DNA of 64,000 nt, from positions 124,001 to 188,000 of the forward strand of contig JAHCIQ010000006.1 in NCBI GenBank assembly GCA_026129135.1. The letters are read 5' to 3'. This DNA is from Cyanobacteria bacterium TGS_CYA1. Lineage in GTDB: Bacteria > Cyanobacteriota > Vampirovibrionia > Obscuribacterales > Obscuribacteraceae. The notes beneath the pieces are model-generated. The model was given only the letters and a program-made list of their open reading frames with translations, made no database searches and was not told the DNA's origin. The position numbers were made by a program, and so were the translations under genes. Positions 1 through 9,456 of this stretch are shown one piece after another (the stretch's first letter is position 1; every line of letters starts with the position of its first letter).

Positions 1-3000
1 CTTGAAGACCCGCAATTGCGTATGAAGGCTGTTGGCGAATTACACAAACTTTCGGATTTGCTTGAAGCGCTCAACGAAAAAGCACAAATACATTTGATGC
101 TGCGCAAAATGACAGTCAAGAATTTGAAAGTGCCAATCAAATTGCTGCTTACCCCGGCGGTGTTTTCGCCTGAAATGTGGGGGCGCACTTTTGCTGAAGG
201 GCTGCTTAAAGATCCTGACCAGTTCCATGGAAAGAGTGTGGTCGAACTTGGAACTGGTTCAGGTTGGATCAGTCTTCTGCTTTTGCTCACGACCCAGGTA
301 AAAGAAATTCTGGCGCTCGATTTGAATCCGGTTGCGGTGCTACTTGCAAAATTGAATGCCTGGTTGAATGGTACTACTCGCGATGGCTATCCAGTGACCA
401 GTCTATTGGGAGCGCCTATTGTAGGGGCGCTTAGAATCAAGCAATCTGACCTCCTTTCGGTGGTAATAGATTCAGCATCAAAAGAAAAATTTCATCACAT
501 TATCGGTTGTATTCCTCAAGTTTTGCATCCAGCTGAAGAACATTCGACTTTTAGCGAAGTAAATGAAGGAATAAACGAAAAAGATTTGTATGACCTGAGT
601 AATTATTGCTTCCGTCAGGGAATCTTAGAAGACCGTTTCGGATTGCCTCTGATTGCAAGAGCACTCGAACAGTCGCAAATATGTCTGAAACCTCAAGGCA
701 AAGTAACTTTCATCATAGGTGGCAGACCGGGTCCCAGAGAAATTCAAGCAATGTTCGAGCGTCGTGCCTTTATTCCCGAACTTGTTTTGAGCCGGCGCAT
801 TCCTCAAGCCGATGATACTGACCTCGATTCGCTGGTAGAACTCGAGCGGGCGCACGATATCAAATTTCATTTTTTTATTTCGAAGAATTCGCAAGATTCA
901 GTCAGCGCCGATACTGCCGTCAAACTTCTGAAACAGGGTGCTTTTATCTACCACGATTTGCTTGTTTATCGTGCTCAATCGAATCCAAGGTTCGAGCGTT
1001 CTTTATTCGAGTTTCTCGATAATCTTCATAAGCTGAATCTCGATACTTTGAGAAGCGAACTGGATTTTTCGCGTTTGAGTGAAGAGCAGGTGAGCTTTTT
1101 AAGCCGGCTCACCCACGAACTCTTGCAGAGTCGCTATCTTCCTTATCCCCACGAGCGAGGCGATTTTTCATTTAGAGAAAAATTGTCGCGTTTTTTGCAA
1201 GTTTATTGTCATATCAAATATGATGCCGAAAAATTATTTGTGGGACCCGAACGCATTCAACTTTTGGAAATGATACTGAAAATGGTATTACCAAAAGGCG
1301 GATGCTTGCTTTTGTCCGAATCGCTCAAAGAAGTCTATGGGCGCCTTTTAGACAATGACAATTGTGTAGGGTGTTATGCCAATGACGATTTGCCCGAAAT
1401 TTTCAACCTCGATGACGTTTTGAATCCAGACATAGTTTTGATTGCTGCAAAGCAATTTTCGAGGCCTTCGCCTTTATTGTTGGACGCGTTATTCCAGCAA
1501 GCACTCAAGCATCCAAAGCGTCTTTATATCCTTGATGATTCTGCCAATTTCGATATAGGCTCAGGTCTCGATTCGAATATAACTTTGCGACTTGCAGGGC
1601 AGGCTGCTGTTCCTTCTAACTTAGTCTTCTTGTATGGACTTACTAAAAATACAGTTTGTCCGGATCTCGAACTCAGTTTTCTTCTTAACGCACCTGAACA
1701 CTGGCCCGAACACTTTGATGTCACTTCCGAGTTGAGCTATTCGCGTATTTCATATCCAGGTCAGCTTTATTACGAGTGGCTTTTCGATGACCTTCTCGAT
1801 TTGCCGTTTCCAGACGAGCCTCAAAATGCGCTTAAAGTGCACAAAACTGTTTTTAATCCGTCACTCAATCCAAATTTCGTAGAAGCCGCTTCGGATGCGG
1901 TGTTCGCACCTAAGCCAGTCGATGTCGAGCATCCGCCAGGCGATTTGATTCGACTAGATTATGGAGAGTTTGAGCATGAAGTTCCTGATTTGCTGATTAA
2001 AGGTCTGATCAAAGGTTTTGTAGAGCCGAGCGGTCAGAAAATGAAAGATGTTATGCGCAGTCGCATAGCGGCTTACATTAAACACACTCGAAACAGAGAT
2101 ATCGACCAAAATGATATCGTTCTGGGACAGGGTGTTTTTCCCCTTCTTGCTGCGATGCTTGGCGCTTTGAGACGGAAACTCGCTCGCAAACCGCTTGTGG
2201 CATTGCATACAGGCTCATACGGACCACTCTTCCCTTTGCTTGCATATCATGATGCTGGACTTATACAAGTCGAGTCCCGGGCAGAAAATGGTTTTCTGCT
2301 GCAGGCTAGCGATCTTGAAAAGTTGAAAGAGAAACCCGACCTGGTCTGGATCACCAATCCATCTAATCCTTCGGGGTATTTTTATACAGAGGACGAGATT
2401 CAAGTTCTTGGTCGTTACTGTGCGGAGAATGATATTTTACTCCTGGCTGATGAAATTTTCTTCTTGTTGAGTGATATAGCTTGCGGCGACTGGACCAAAC
2501 CACTCTTGAGCTTTGCCAGTTTGTACGGCACGAAGGCCGGTGAAAATTTGTTTGTTTTAGATGGAGTAGCAAAATCATTTGCTGCCGGAGGATTGCGTTG
2601 TGGGTTCATGACCTGCCCTTCTGAGGAATGGGCGCAAAGAATACAAAATCAAGCAGTGGTGCCATCTAACGTCTTGCTTCGAGCCTGGGATAATTTATAC
2701 AGTGCCTTTCTCGATGTGGCACCACATTCGATGCTCGATGTTGCAGAGGCTTCCAAAGAAGTGAAGATTTATCTGGACCAGGCAAGAGGTTTATTGAGCA
2801 AGCATAGAAATGAATTGAATGAATTGCTTGAAAAATACGATTGTGGATTGAGTTTATCCTCTAGTTCAGCCAACTCTAAGCGTGTGCGTGGCGGCATGTT
2901 TTCGATGGCTAAACTAGCGTCCTGTCAAAAAGATCTAGCAGTGCATGAAAAATTACTTTTAAATCCTGACGATTGGAGCCGAACTAAAGGTTATTGCCGA

Positions 3001-3078
3001 ATCTGTTTTTCTTTGCCCGAAACCAAATGGCAGGAAGCGATGAAACGTTTGAAGAATTATCTGGAGCAGAAAAGGTGA
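1..3078 (+). CDS. Plant-type methionine S-methyltransferase (MMT), 5' end outside window
   Basis: Likely makes S-methylmethionine from methionine and SAM. The order matches plant MMT: an N-terminal SAM methyltransferase, then a class I/II aminotransferase-like half. Counting from the TTG at 16, the SAM motif VVELGTGSGW is at about 75-84, the MMT-type GCIPQ active-site motif at 164-168, and an FGLPLIARA/GGRPGP stretch follows. The second half keeps a PLP-type lysine, K853, in AKSFAAGGLRCGF. At about 1020 residues it is near full plant length, whereas the known bacterial enzyme MmtN is much shorter. The frame is open to base 1 and reads LEDPQLR before the TTG, which resembles the plant N-terminus, so the true start is probably upstream of the window. 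The stop overlaps the GTG start of the SDR gene. Family call is confident; substrate is inferred. Confidence 0.85.
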   Translation, partial: LEDPQLRMKAVGELHKLSDLLEALNEKAQIHLMLRKMTVKNLKVPIKLLLTPAVFSPEMWGRTFAEGLLKDPDQFHGKSVVELGTGSGWISLLLLLTTQVKEILALDLNPVAVLLAKLNAWLNGTTRDGYPVTSLLGAPIVGALRIKQSDLLSVVIDSASKEKFHHIIGCIPQVLHPAEEHSTFSEVNEGINEKDLYDLSNYCFRQGILEDRFGLPLIARALEQSQICLKPQGKVTFIIGGRPGPREIQAMFERRAFIPELVLSRRIPQADDTDLDSLVELERAHDIKFHFFISKNSQDSVSADTAVKLLKQGAFIYHDLLVYRAQSNPRFERSLFEFLDNLHKLNLDTLRSELDFSRLSEEQVSFLSRLTHELLQSRYLPYPHERGDFSFREKLSRFLQVYCHIKYDAEKLFVGPERIQLLEMILKMVLPKGGCLLLSESLKEVYGRLLDNDNCVGCYANDDLPEIFNLDDVLNPDIVLIAAKQFSRPSPLLLDALFQQALKHPKRLYILDDSANFDIGSGLDSNITLRLAGQAAVPSNLVFLYGLTKNTVCPDLELSFLLNAPEHWPEHFDVTSELSYSRISYPGQLYYEWLFDDLLDLPFPDEPQNALKVHKTVFNPSLNPNFVEAASDAVFAPKPVDVEHPPGDLIRLDYGEFEHEVPDLLIKGLIKGFVEPSGQKMKDVMRSRIAAYIKHTRNRDIDQNDIVLGQGVFPLLAAMLGALRRKLARKPLVALHTGSYGPLFPLLAYHDAGLIQVESRAENGFLLQASDLEKLKEKPDLVWITNPSNPSGYFYTEDEIQVLGRYCAENDILLLADEIFFLLSDIACGDWTKPLLSFASLYGTKAGENLFVLDGVAKSFAAGGLRCGFMTCPSEEWAQRIQNQAVVPSNVLLRAWDNLYSAFLDVAPHSMLDVAEASKEVKIYLDQARGLLSKHRNELNELLEKYDCGLSLSSSSANSKRVRGGMFSMAKLASCQKDLAVHEKLLLNPDDWSRTKGYCRICFSLPETKWQEAMKRLKNYLEQKR

Positions 3079-3923
3079 GCAAAGTCTGTCTAATAACAGG
3101 CGCCACGGCAGGCATCGGGCAGGCTGCAGCAATCGAACTTGCTGCACCAAAATATGATTTTAAACTTGTTATTGTCGCAAGAAACAAAGAACGCTGTGAA
3201 AATACAGTGGCATTAATCAAACAAAAGCATAAAGATGCAAAGGTCGATTATCTGGTTGCAGACCTGTCTTCGTATAAGCAAGTGAGGCAACTGGCATCTG
3301 AATTCAAAAGTAAGTACGATCAGTTAGACGTGCTTGTAAATAATGCTGGCGCCATTTTTTTCAGTCATAGAGAAAGCGCAGACGGTCTTGAGATGACTTG
3401 GGCACTGAATCATTTTGGATATTTCTGGTTAAGCCTCGCTCTTAGCGACTTGCTTAAAAAATCGGCACCCAGTCGCGTAATAAATGTTTCTTCCGCTGCT
3501 CACAGACGTGCATTTTTGCCTTCTATGGATAATATCGGCAAAGAAAAGAATCAAACTGGATATCCAACTTATGGCAATACCAAACTTGCAAATATCTGGT
3601 TTACCAGAGAATTGCACAAACGCATGTTTGCAAATGGTGTCACTGTAAATTCGATGCACCCGGGCATTGTGGCCACTAATTTTGCCTCAGACAATGGATT
3701 GTTTGGAAATCTGTTCAGAGCGGCTGCCAGCCTCTTCTGGGTGCCTGTAGAAAAGGGCGCCACCACTATTGTTTATCTGGCAACTTCGCCTTTGGTGGTG
3801 GCAGTGAGTGGTGAATATTTCGAAAATGAAAAAATTTCAAAACCAAGTAAACTCGCCTTAGATGACGCGATGGCAGAGGCGCTCTGGCGCAAGAGTGAAG
3901 AAATAACGGCGTCGTTTAAATAA
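3075..3923 (+). CDS. Short-chain dehydrogenase/reductase (SDR), retinol-dehydrogenase-like
   Basis: NAD(P)-dependent oxidoreductase of about 282 residues. It shows the classical SDR marks: TGATAGIG nucleotide-binding motif near the start, NNAGA in the middle, the serine in INVSSAAHRRA, and catalytic YxxxK in YGNTK, followed by HPGIVATNF. The layout resembles the retinol dehydrogenase / protochlorophyllide reductase-like branch; the substrate cannot be told. I chose GTG at 3075 because it gives the usual SDR N-terminus (VSKVCLITG), has GGAG 8 bases upstream and overlaps the MMT stop (GTGA). An earlier ATG would add residues read from MMT coding sequence. It is probably co-translated with MMT, so it may act in the same pathway. 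The 3' end overlaps the convergent gene at 3916 by 8 bases. Confidence 0.88.
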   Translation: MSKVCLITGATAGIGQAAAIELAAPKYDFKLVIVARNKERCENTVALIKQKHKDAKVDYLVADLSSYKQVRQLASEFKSKYDQLDVLVNNAGAIFFSHRESADGLEMTWALNHFGYFWLSLALSDLLKKSAPSRVINVSSAAHRRAFLPSMDNIGKEKNQTGYPTYGNTKLANIWFTRELHKRMFANGVTVNSMHPGIVATNFASDNGLFGNLFRAAASLFWVPVEKGATTIVYLATSPLVVAVSGEYFENEKISKPSKLALDDAMAEALWRKSEEITASFK

Positions 3924-5448
3924 AGCGATAAGCCATTAGTCCCACGCTCAAAATCAAGAATAGAAGTCCTAGCCCTGCTGATGCCGACTTTGCGCTTGGG
4001 CTTGGAATTACAAGGGCTAAAAAGAAAAATGGCAGTGAGAGCAGAGCGCACAAAAGCGACTGACGCAATTGCAAAAGGAGAATGAGCAGGTCGGGATACT
4101 GAGCCTGGCCCATCCAAATGCGCAAAGCTTGAGCCTTGTCCAGAGCCATATTTTTCAATGCGGCACTGGTAATCACTTCGCCACGCTCGGCCTGGAGCAC
4201 CAGTTTTTTTCCACCATTTCCGTCGAAAATTCTTCCCGAACCATCGCATGCATGCATTACGAAACTGTCTAAATATGAGGCATTCGTTTCAATCGACAAA
4301 TGTGCGCAGTTAATACAACCAGGGTATAGAGCGGGTTCTTCTGGCCAGGTGCCACCTTTTTCCAGATGAGCCATGAATGCTTCTTTATTTGCATAACCGG
4401 TTTCTTTCAATGAAACTTTCACCTTTTGAATAAAAGGATAATCCGTTCTTCTAGTAAATGGATTCTCGTATTTGCTGTCTTCGCCAAGCGACTGGTCTGG
4501 ATAGCTGCGCTCGTCGTTATAAAACTGATTGGCCGATTTAAGCGTCTGGTGAGCTGTCTTCAAAATAATCTGCTCAGGCGCCTTTTCAGAATAAAAGGCG
4601 GTATTGCTCTGACCGACGAGTTTTTCTTGACCTTTGAACATCCAGAATTCTTTTTCGAGCGGATTTGTCATAAGCAGTGCAGCTATGTTTTTGATGCCCG
4701 AGGAAAATGCGTCGTAAGATAATGTTTTTTCGCTGCCAGCTCCCTTTGATCCACCGCTCGATGCAAGAATCGCAAAAGTATCGGTCAATTTTAAAGACAA
4801 AAGACCATCAGCCTGAGTGTAGAACATACTCTGGCTAGCAAGCGATTGTTTGAGCGTTTTTCCTCTGCTCATGCCCAGTGCGAAGGTTGCACCAAGTAAA
4901 ATGAAGACCAGTCCAATAGTAACGATGAGAACTATATAACCGGCAAAACCCGCATTCTCTGGTTCGCCTATAGCTTTTGCCGATTTTATGGCTCTTTTGA
5001 CGCGGCTTGAATCGAGCTCTCTTTGAGCTTCTTCCTGCTCCATTTCGTCATAGCCTTTTTTAACCCGCATTTTTTTCACGCCTTCGGTCATCGAATCGCG
5101 TTCGAAATCTCTGACCGTTTTCATGATTTCTTCGGCTAAATCGCGGTCGCCTAGCGTGTTGCAGATGGTGTAAATGTTATTGGCTGTTTTAGAACATTCG
5201 ATGTGTCTTGCGCCATAAGCTTTGGTCTGTGCGTCAAGCAAGTCAAGAGACAAGTAGAGCGCATTTGTATAGTCGTTATTCTGGCTAGCAATACTTATAA
5301 GACTCTTGTATGACAAAAGCGACTGGTGATGAGTTGGTCCAAGCTCTTTTATAGTGCGCTTGAACAGGACTTCAGCCTTCTCGAAATCGAAGGACTCAAG
5401 GCATCTGATTGCCTCGGAAAAGGTTGCGCTTTCCTTGTAGTCGGTCAT
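3916..5448 (-). CDS. TPR-containing membrane protein of unknown function
   Basis: A 510-residue protein I do not recognise as a named family. Residues 1-130 are helical and TPR-like (EAIRCLESFDFEKAEVLFKR, then paired helices with A/L spacing). A single strong transmembrane segment lies at about 170-192, followed by a long presumably extracytoplasmic region with a CxxC (YPGCINC) and a further cysteine. Two more hydrophobic segments form the C-terminus at about 455-510. It is the last gene of a minus-strand run after the duplicated-wHTH membrane protein (34 bases apart). A cytoplasmic TPR plus an exported middle suggests an envelope adaptor or prepilin-like sensor, but this is inference. Confidence 0.7.
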   Translation of the reverse strand: MTDYKESATFSEAIRCLESFDFEKAEVLFKRTIKELGPTHHQSLLSYKSLISIASQNNDYTNALYLSLDLLDAQTKAYGARHIECSKTANNIYTICNTLGDRDLAEEIMKTVRDFERDSMTEGVKKMRVKKGYDEMEQEEAQRELDSSRVKRAIKSAKAIGEPENAGFAGYIVLIVTIGLVFILLGATFALGMSRGKTLKQSLASQSMFYTQADGLLSLKLTDTFAILASSGGSKGAGSEKTLSYDAFSSGIKNIAALLMTNPLEKEFWMFKGQEKLVGQSNTAFYSEKAPEQIILKTAHQTLKSANQFYNDERSYPDQSLGEDSKYENPFTRRTDYPFIQKVKVSLKETGYANKEAFMAHLEKGGTWPEEPALYPGCINCAHLSIETNASYLDSFVMHACDGSGRIFDGNGGKKLVLQAERGEVITSAALKNMALDKAQALRIWMGQAQYPDLLILLLQLRQSLLCALLSLPFFFLALVIPSPSAKSASAGLGLLFLILSVGLMAYRFI

Positions 5449-5482
5449 AGCCCTATATCTTAAACTAAATTCCGCCGCTTGA

Positions 5483-6784
5483 CTAAGCGTCGAATTCCTG
5501 GTCTAGAACATCTTTTTCAGTAGTGTAAACACTGTCAAGGTCTTTCTGGACCTCACGTTTGAAAGAAAGGCTCTTGGCCTCTTCTAATTTTTTCTCGAGA
5601 TCGGCTTGCGGAGCGCTTAACTTGCTCCAGTATTGCATACGTGTTTTATTGCGCTCTTCGATATTTTTGTTTGCGACCGAAATGCCGAATGCTCGTACCG
5701 CAGGGACTACAAGAAACAGAGTGCCATAGATCACAAGTGCCTGAATAAGAGGCGCGAATTTGTAGAGCATGGAAATATAGTCCATTTGCAAGAACAAGAA
5801 CCAACTGCCGATGAAATTGAGCGCAGCAAGAATATAAACCGGTAGCATTTGATCCGTGCGCACGTTGGAAAATTTCCAGGTAAATTCGCTCAGGTATTGA
5901 GGCAGCTCGCCTGGCCATGGGCTTTGCGCAGTGGCCTTTAGAGACGAAAAATCATAGACTATATTGCCAGTTTCAGTTACTTCTGGTTTTCCCTGGAAAC
6001 GAACGAGAACCGGAAGCATCGCGTCGTCATCGTTTGACCCTGTATATGGTGCCAGCTGATCTGCGGTAACTACTCCGTTGTTTTCTCTTATTGCTTCAGC
6101 AATCATCGCCCATTTGCGCTCTTCGAGATTGAGGTTGGGATCGCCGTCTCCAAAGAGAAAAGAAAAAACGTTGAAAAAGAAATTGGTTTTTTTGGGTTTG
6201 ATTATGGTCGGGCGATTATATCTGTCATAAGTATCCGTGCGATAATCGCGTGGGTTTGAATATGTCTGCCACAAGAAAATTTCACGAATGAGCATCCAGT
6301 CCCAGAAGCCTAGATGAAATCCGCCTCCACCGCCCCATCCGCCATCGTAATCGTCGTATCCACCGTCACTATCTGAATCGCGACCGCCGATGCGACTGTA
6401 GAAAAAAATGACCATGAAAATGAGCACTACTACAATGACGAAAGATAAAATGAGCATCACGCCAAATGAAATGCGCAGTAAGAAGAATGCTGCTTTGAAT
6501 AACCAGTCGCCAAGCCGTTGCAAGAAAAGTTCCATGCCACGGCTCAGATAAGTGGCTTCGAAATTGATCGGGTAAGAATAGACGATATCACCCTTATCAC
6601 CGACTTTGAGATTGCCTTTGGTTTCGGCTGCAATCGCATTTAAATCTTGTTCGACAGCAAGCACAGGAAGCCCAGATTTGAGTGCCACGTCTGCTGCTGT
6701 AACTTTGCGCCCAAGCGAGTCTATGGTCTTTATTACCACTTGCTTTTGCGGATTCATGGTGAGGGTTTGCAGTTGTGTCATCAC
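5483..6784 (-). CDS. Membrane protein with two wHTH-like repeats
   Basis: A 433-residue protein. Two related stretches of about 60 residues, at 14-73 and 222-281, each look like a small winged-helix unit: helix, V-T-A-A/D, helix, then a closing G-(D/N)-I-V-Y strand (GDIVYSYP and GNIVYDFS). Between them are one long transmembrane segment (103-130) and a Gly/Asp/Tyr/Trp-rich linker (133-160). Two more membrane segments lie at about 313-333 and 340-362. I recall cyanobacterial and plastid proteins of similar build, of unknown role. The start is uncertain: GTG at 6784, the following ATG, or the ATG at codon 10 are all possible, none with a clear ribosome-binding site. It follows the OPT gene by 10 bases and is probably co-transcribed. 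Confidence 0.7.
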   Translation of the reverse strand: MMTQLQTLTMNPQKQVVIKTIDSLGRKVTAADVALKSGLPVLAVEQDLNAIAAETKGNLKVGDKGDIVYSYPINFEATYLSRGMELFLQRLGDWLFKAAFFLLRISFGVMLILSFVIVVVLIFMVIFFYSRIGGRDSDSDGGYDDYDGGWGGGGGFHLGFWDWMLIREIFLWQTYSNPRDYRTDTYDRYNRPTIIKPKKTNFFFNVFSFLFGDGDPNLNLEERKWAMIAEAIRENNGVVTADQLAPYTGSNDDDAMLPVLVRFQGKPEVTETGNIVYDFSSLKATAQSPWPGELPQYLSEFTWKFSNVRTDQMLPVYILAALNFIGSWFLFLQMDYISMLYKFAPLIQALVIYGTLFLVVPAVRAFGISVANKNIEERNKTRMQYWSKLSAPQADLEKKLEEAKSLSFKREVQKDLDSVYTTEKDVLDQEFDA

Positions 6785-6794
6785 TTAATAGATA

Positions 6795-8687
6795 TCAAAT
6801 ACCACCAGAAATTGCCTGTCCCGCTTTAATGATAGCGATAATGGCGCACATCAGTGATTCTCCCGCGATAGCACCGGAAGCGACAGGAATCAGATAAACC
6901 TCGGCATTTTGAGGACGCGCTTTGGACCATATCAAGCCGAGAACGGCACCGATCATAAAGCCAAGCGAATTTATAAGCGGCATGACCCATGACAGTCCCA
7001 GTCCCATGGCAGAGGGCAAAAATTTCTTTACGCTCTTGGGGGCGAGCGTGTCTGCAATAGCAAGTCCAATGCCGATTGCCGCTCCAATCAAAATGCCTTC
7101 CTGAGCCGTGGGCGGAATGACTTTGCTCAATTTGTCTGCACCCTGAGTGATGACACTTAGCGCTTCAGCCATTGCTTTCCACATGACAGTAGAAGGTGGG
7201 TTATATGATTCTAGTACTTCTTTATTAGGCACCATCGCAAACCATGCCGGAACAATAGCAATCGAACCGAAGAAAACACCGATGAATTGAGCCCAAAACT
7301 GTTTTCTGGGATTGGCACCTAGCAAATAACCGCTCTTCAAATCGGTGAGCAAATCGGCAGACGCCACGGCGGAGTTGGCCGTGACACTAGCGGCCATGAG
7401 ATTGGTGGTCATATTGGTGGGTGCAAGAAATGCATATGCAAGTTGAGTGATTTTGCCCATCGCCCCAATAGGTGTGATATTGGTCTCCCCAGTGGCACGG
7501 CAGGCTACAAGAGCCAGAATGAAACTCATGATGACCGAGAGTATTCCAAGCGGAACAGAAATATTGAATGCGATGAGTTCGAGCACTACCATCATTATAG
7601 ATGATGGTATTAGGCCAATAACGAGCCACTTCATAGGCACTTCGATGGTGTCTGTGCTTTGTGTTTGCTCTTTGACGCTCGATGCCGATTGCAGAGCACG
7701 GGCTATAGTTTTCCATTGCAGAGCAAATGCAGCAAGCCCGTTTGTGACTAAAATCGATGTTCCAGTCCAGACCGCCCAGCGCAAAATAGTGCCTTCGCTT
7801 AGAGTCTCGTGCATCGATACTATCTGAGGTGCGATAACAAAATACAAAAGAATAGAAGCAAGAAACATCGACGTACACACTCGCATGCCGATTATCATTC
7901 CAGCGCCAATCATTAAAAGACCTGGTTCGAATCCAAACCCTGGCATTTTAGCCAGACTGGCTCCATTTATAACGATATTTCCAAATGGGATCATTTCAGG
8001 AATTTTCAATTTCAAAGCTGTCTGCCAGGCAAAATCACCTTTGGTCAGGAATCCCATTAATGCGCCAAGTGCCATGGTCGCCACAAGAGAATAAGCTTTC
8101 TGTACAGCTTCTTTGGATTGACTATATAGACTTCTCAGAGTGGTGGCGCATGCAATACCGTCTGGAAAAGCAAGGAACTCGCGATTAATCAATTGACGTT
8201 TGAGCGGAACTGCGATGAATACGCCAAGGCAAGCAGTAGCGACTGTCCAGAGAAAAACTATCCATGCATCTACATGTTTGCCAGTTATAAGCAAATATGC
8301 ACCAAACGCCATGCCAATAGTCGAGCCTGTCGAATAGCCAGCTGCAGACGCTGTTGATTGCATACAAGCATTTTCTAGAATACTCATGGGAGTCAATTTT
8401 GGTGCAAGAACTCGAATACTGTTCCAGATGCAATAAGACAATACGCAGGCGGTCAGCGCCACTCCAAATGCCCAGCCCAGCTTGAGCGTTGTATAGAGAT
8501 TAGAAATAGACATGAGCATTCCCAAGAGTCCGCCCATGATAACGGCTCGCACTGTCAGCTGCGGGACCTGGTCTCCCTGATATATTTTCTCGAGCCAAAT
8601 TTTGTGACGTCTATCCGGGTCTTCTTCATTCTCAAAAGCAGCAATGTCAGTTGCTTTTGTGTCTTCATTCACTTGTGGGTTTTCCAT
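6795..8687 (-). CDS. OPT family oligopeptide/metal-chelate transporter
   Basis: A 630-residue polytopic inner-membrane protein of the OPT superfamily. The soluble N-terminus (about 45 residues) is followed by many hydrophobic helices. Typical OPT features are the first-helix region (VRAVIMGGLLGMLMSISNLY), Gly/Ala-rich helices, the phrase FPDGIACATTLRSL, and GAAIGIGLAIADTLAPKS near the end. The family moves small peptides or metal-siderophore and metal-nicotianamine complexes by proton coupling; which substrate applies here is unknown. Length fits prokaryotic OPTs. It heads a tight minus-strand run (10 bases to the wHTH gene). A 22-base tandem duplication sits directly upstream of its ATG. Confidence 0.9.
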   Translation of the reverse strand: MENPQVNEDTKATDIAAFENEEDPDRRHKIWLEKIYQGDQVPQLTVRAVIMGGLLGMLMSISNLYTTLKLGWAFGVALTACVLSYCIWNSIRVLAPKLTPMSILENACMQSTASAAGYSTGSTIGMAFGAYLLITGKHVDAWIVFLWTVATACLGVFIAVPLKRQLINREFLAFPDGIACATTLRSLYSQSKEAVQKAYSLVATMALGALMGFLTKGDFAWQTALKLKIPEMIPFGNIVINGASLAKMPGFGFEPGLLMIGAGMIIGMRVCTSMFLASILLYFVIAPQIVSMHETLSEGTILRWAVWTGTSILVTNGLAAFALQWKTIARALQSASSVKEQTQSTDTIEVPMKWLVIGLIPSSIMMVVLELIAFNISVPLGILSVIMSFILALVACRATGETNITPIGAMGKITQLAYAFLAPTNMTTNLMAASVTANSAVASADLLTDLKSGYLLGANPRKQFWAQFIGVFFGSIAIVPAWFAMVPNKEVLESYNPPSTVMWKAMAEALSVITQGADKLSKVIPPTAQEGILIGAAIGIGLAIADTLAPKSVKKFLPSAMGLGLSWVMPLINSLGFMIGAVLGLIWSKARPQNAEVYLIPVASGAIAGESLMCAIIAIIKAGQAISGGI

Positions 8688-8688
8688 T

Positions 8689-8732
8689 GTGCCTTTTGCG
8701 CGCTCTTTGTGTGCCTTTTGCGTGCTCTTTGT
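8689..8732. repeat. 22-base tandem duplication upstream of the OPT gene
   Basis: Bases 8689-8710 and 8711-8732 are two head-to-tail copies of the same 22-mer with one mismatch (C to T in the second copy). It lies immediately upstream of the OPT start codon on the minus strand, within the expected leader. Confidence 0.85.
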
Positions 8733-8862
8733 GTGTTAATGAAAAAGAAATGCCACAAAAGCGAGAGCTGCAGGCGTATACACGAGCTCGCTCACGACTA
8801 TGAGCAGGCATGCCAGAACGACTGTTTCAATATTTTCTTTAGATGAGCGAAGACGCATAAAC

Positions 8863-9456
8863 CTAAGATACTACATTTAAAGGCACTGCTGCCTGATAGA
8901 TCGAAATTTTTCTGACCGGAGTCTGAACCAAAGGCTGGTGTACTTTCTTGAGCGCCTTAAGTCGCTTCAAAACGAAGTTGAGTCGCTCCTCTGGACTCGC
9001 AAATGGTACGCGTACAACTTCGATTCCGCGTCGAGCATATGCCGCTTCCAGTCTGTCGGTAATTTCTAAAGTAAATTCAAGACTTTCTCTGCGCACTGTT
9101 GTGGTTTCAAAAAATGACAGAGGTTCGACTAAGAACGCCAACTCATAGCGTTTTGGGTCTATGGAATTGAAGATAGGGGGAACAGCCATCCCATCAACGT
9201 TGAAATATGCTTCACCATCGAATACGCCGCGGTCAAGAAAAATGTCTTTAGGATATTGAGCCAGTCCACGCTCTGTTTCAAGCTGCATGCGCAAAACTTC
9301 CATCTGGAATTGCATACGATCCACCCAGGGAAGAATGCGACCTTCCTTGATGATTTCGGTTGCAACTTCCTGAACGACTTTGTACCCGTGATCCTGCAAT
9401 AGGTTAATCAGGGTTGTCTTTCCGACGCATGGTCCACCTGTGATAACTAAGCGCAT
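8863..9456 (-). CDS. P-loop NTP-binding protein, AAA_28/NadR-kinase-like
   Basis: A 197-residue soluble protein starting with a Walker A motif (GGPCVGKT, residues 7-14). It continues with the pattern of small AAA_28 (NadR-like kinase) proteins: HGYKVVQEVATEII, a central WVDRMQFQ helix, FLDRGVFDGEAYF as the Walker B/lid region, and a C-terminal stretch ending in a helix with LKRLKAL. The family includes nucleoside or nucleotide kinases and phosphoinositide-binding ATPases; the substrate is unknown. It lies about 175 bases upstream of the OPT gene on the same strand and may be transcribed with it. Confidence 0.8.
   Translation of the reverse strand: MRLVITGGPCVGKTTLINLLQDHGYKVVQEVATEIIKEGRILPWVDRMQFQMEVLRMQLETERGLAQYPKDIFLDRGVFDGEAYFNVDGMAVPPIFNSIDPKRYELAFLVEPLSFFETTTVRRESLEFTLEITDRLEAAYARRGIEVVRVPFASPEERLNFVLKRLKALKKVHQPLVQTPVRKISIYQAAVPLNVVS

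Noticed and set aside
2994-3074. Earlier ATG starts for the SDR gene
   Set aside because: These codons lie inside the MMT coding sequence and would add residues before a canonical SDR start; GTG at 3075 has a better ribosome-binding site and an overlap with the MMT stop.
7387-7878. 163-residue frame antisense/out of frame inside the OPT gene
   Set aside because: It is a shadow frame of the clear OPT coding sequence with no domain or signal.
8739-8846. 35-residue Cys-containing open frame on the plus strand
   Set aside because: No ribosome-binding site, no recognisable motif and it sits in a short spacer between two minus-strand genes; not supported as a gene.
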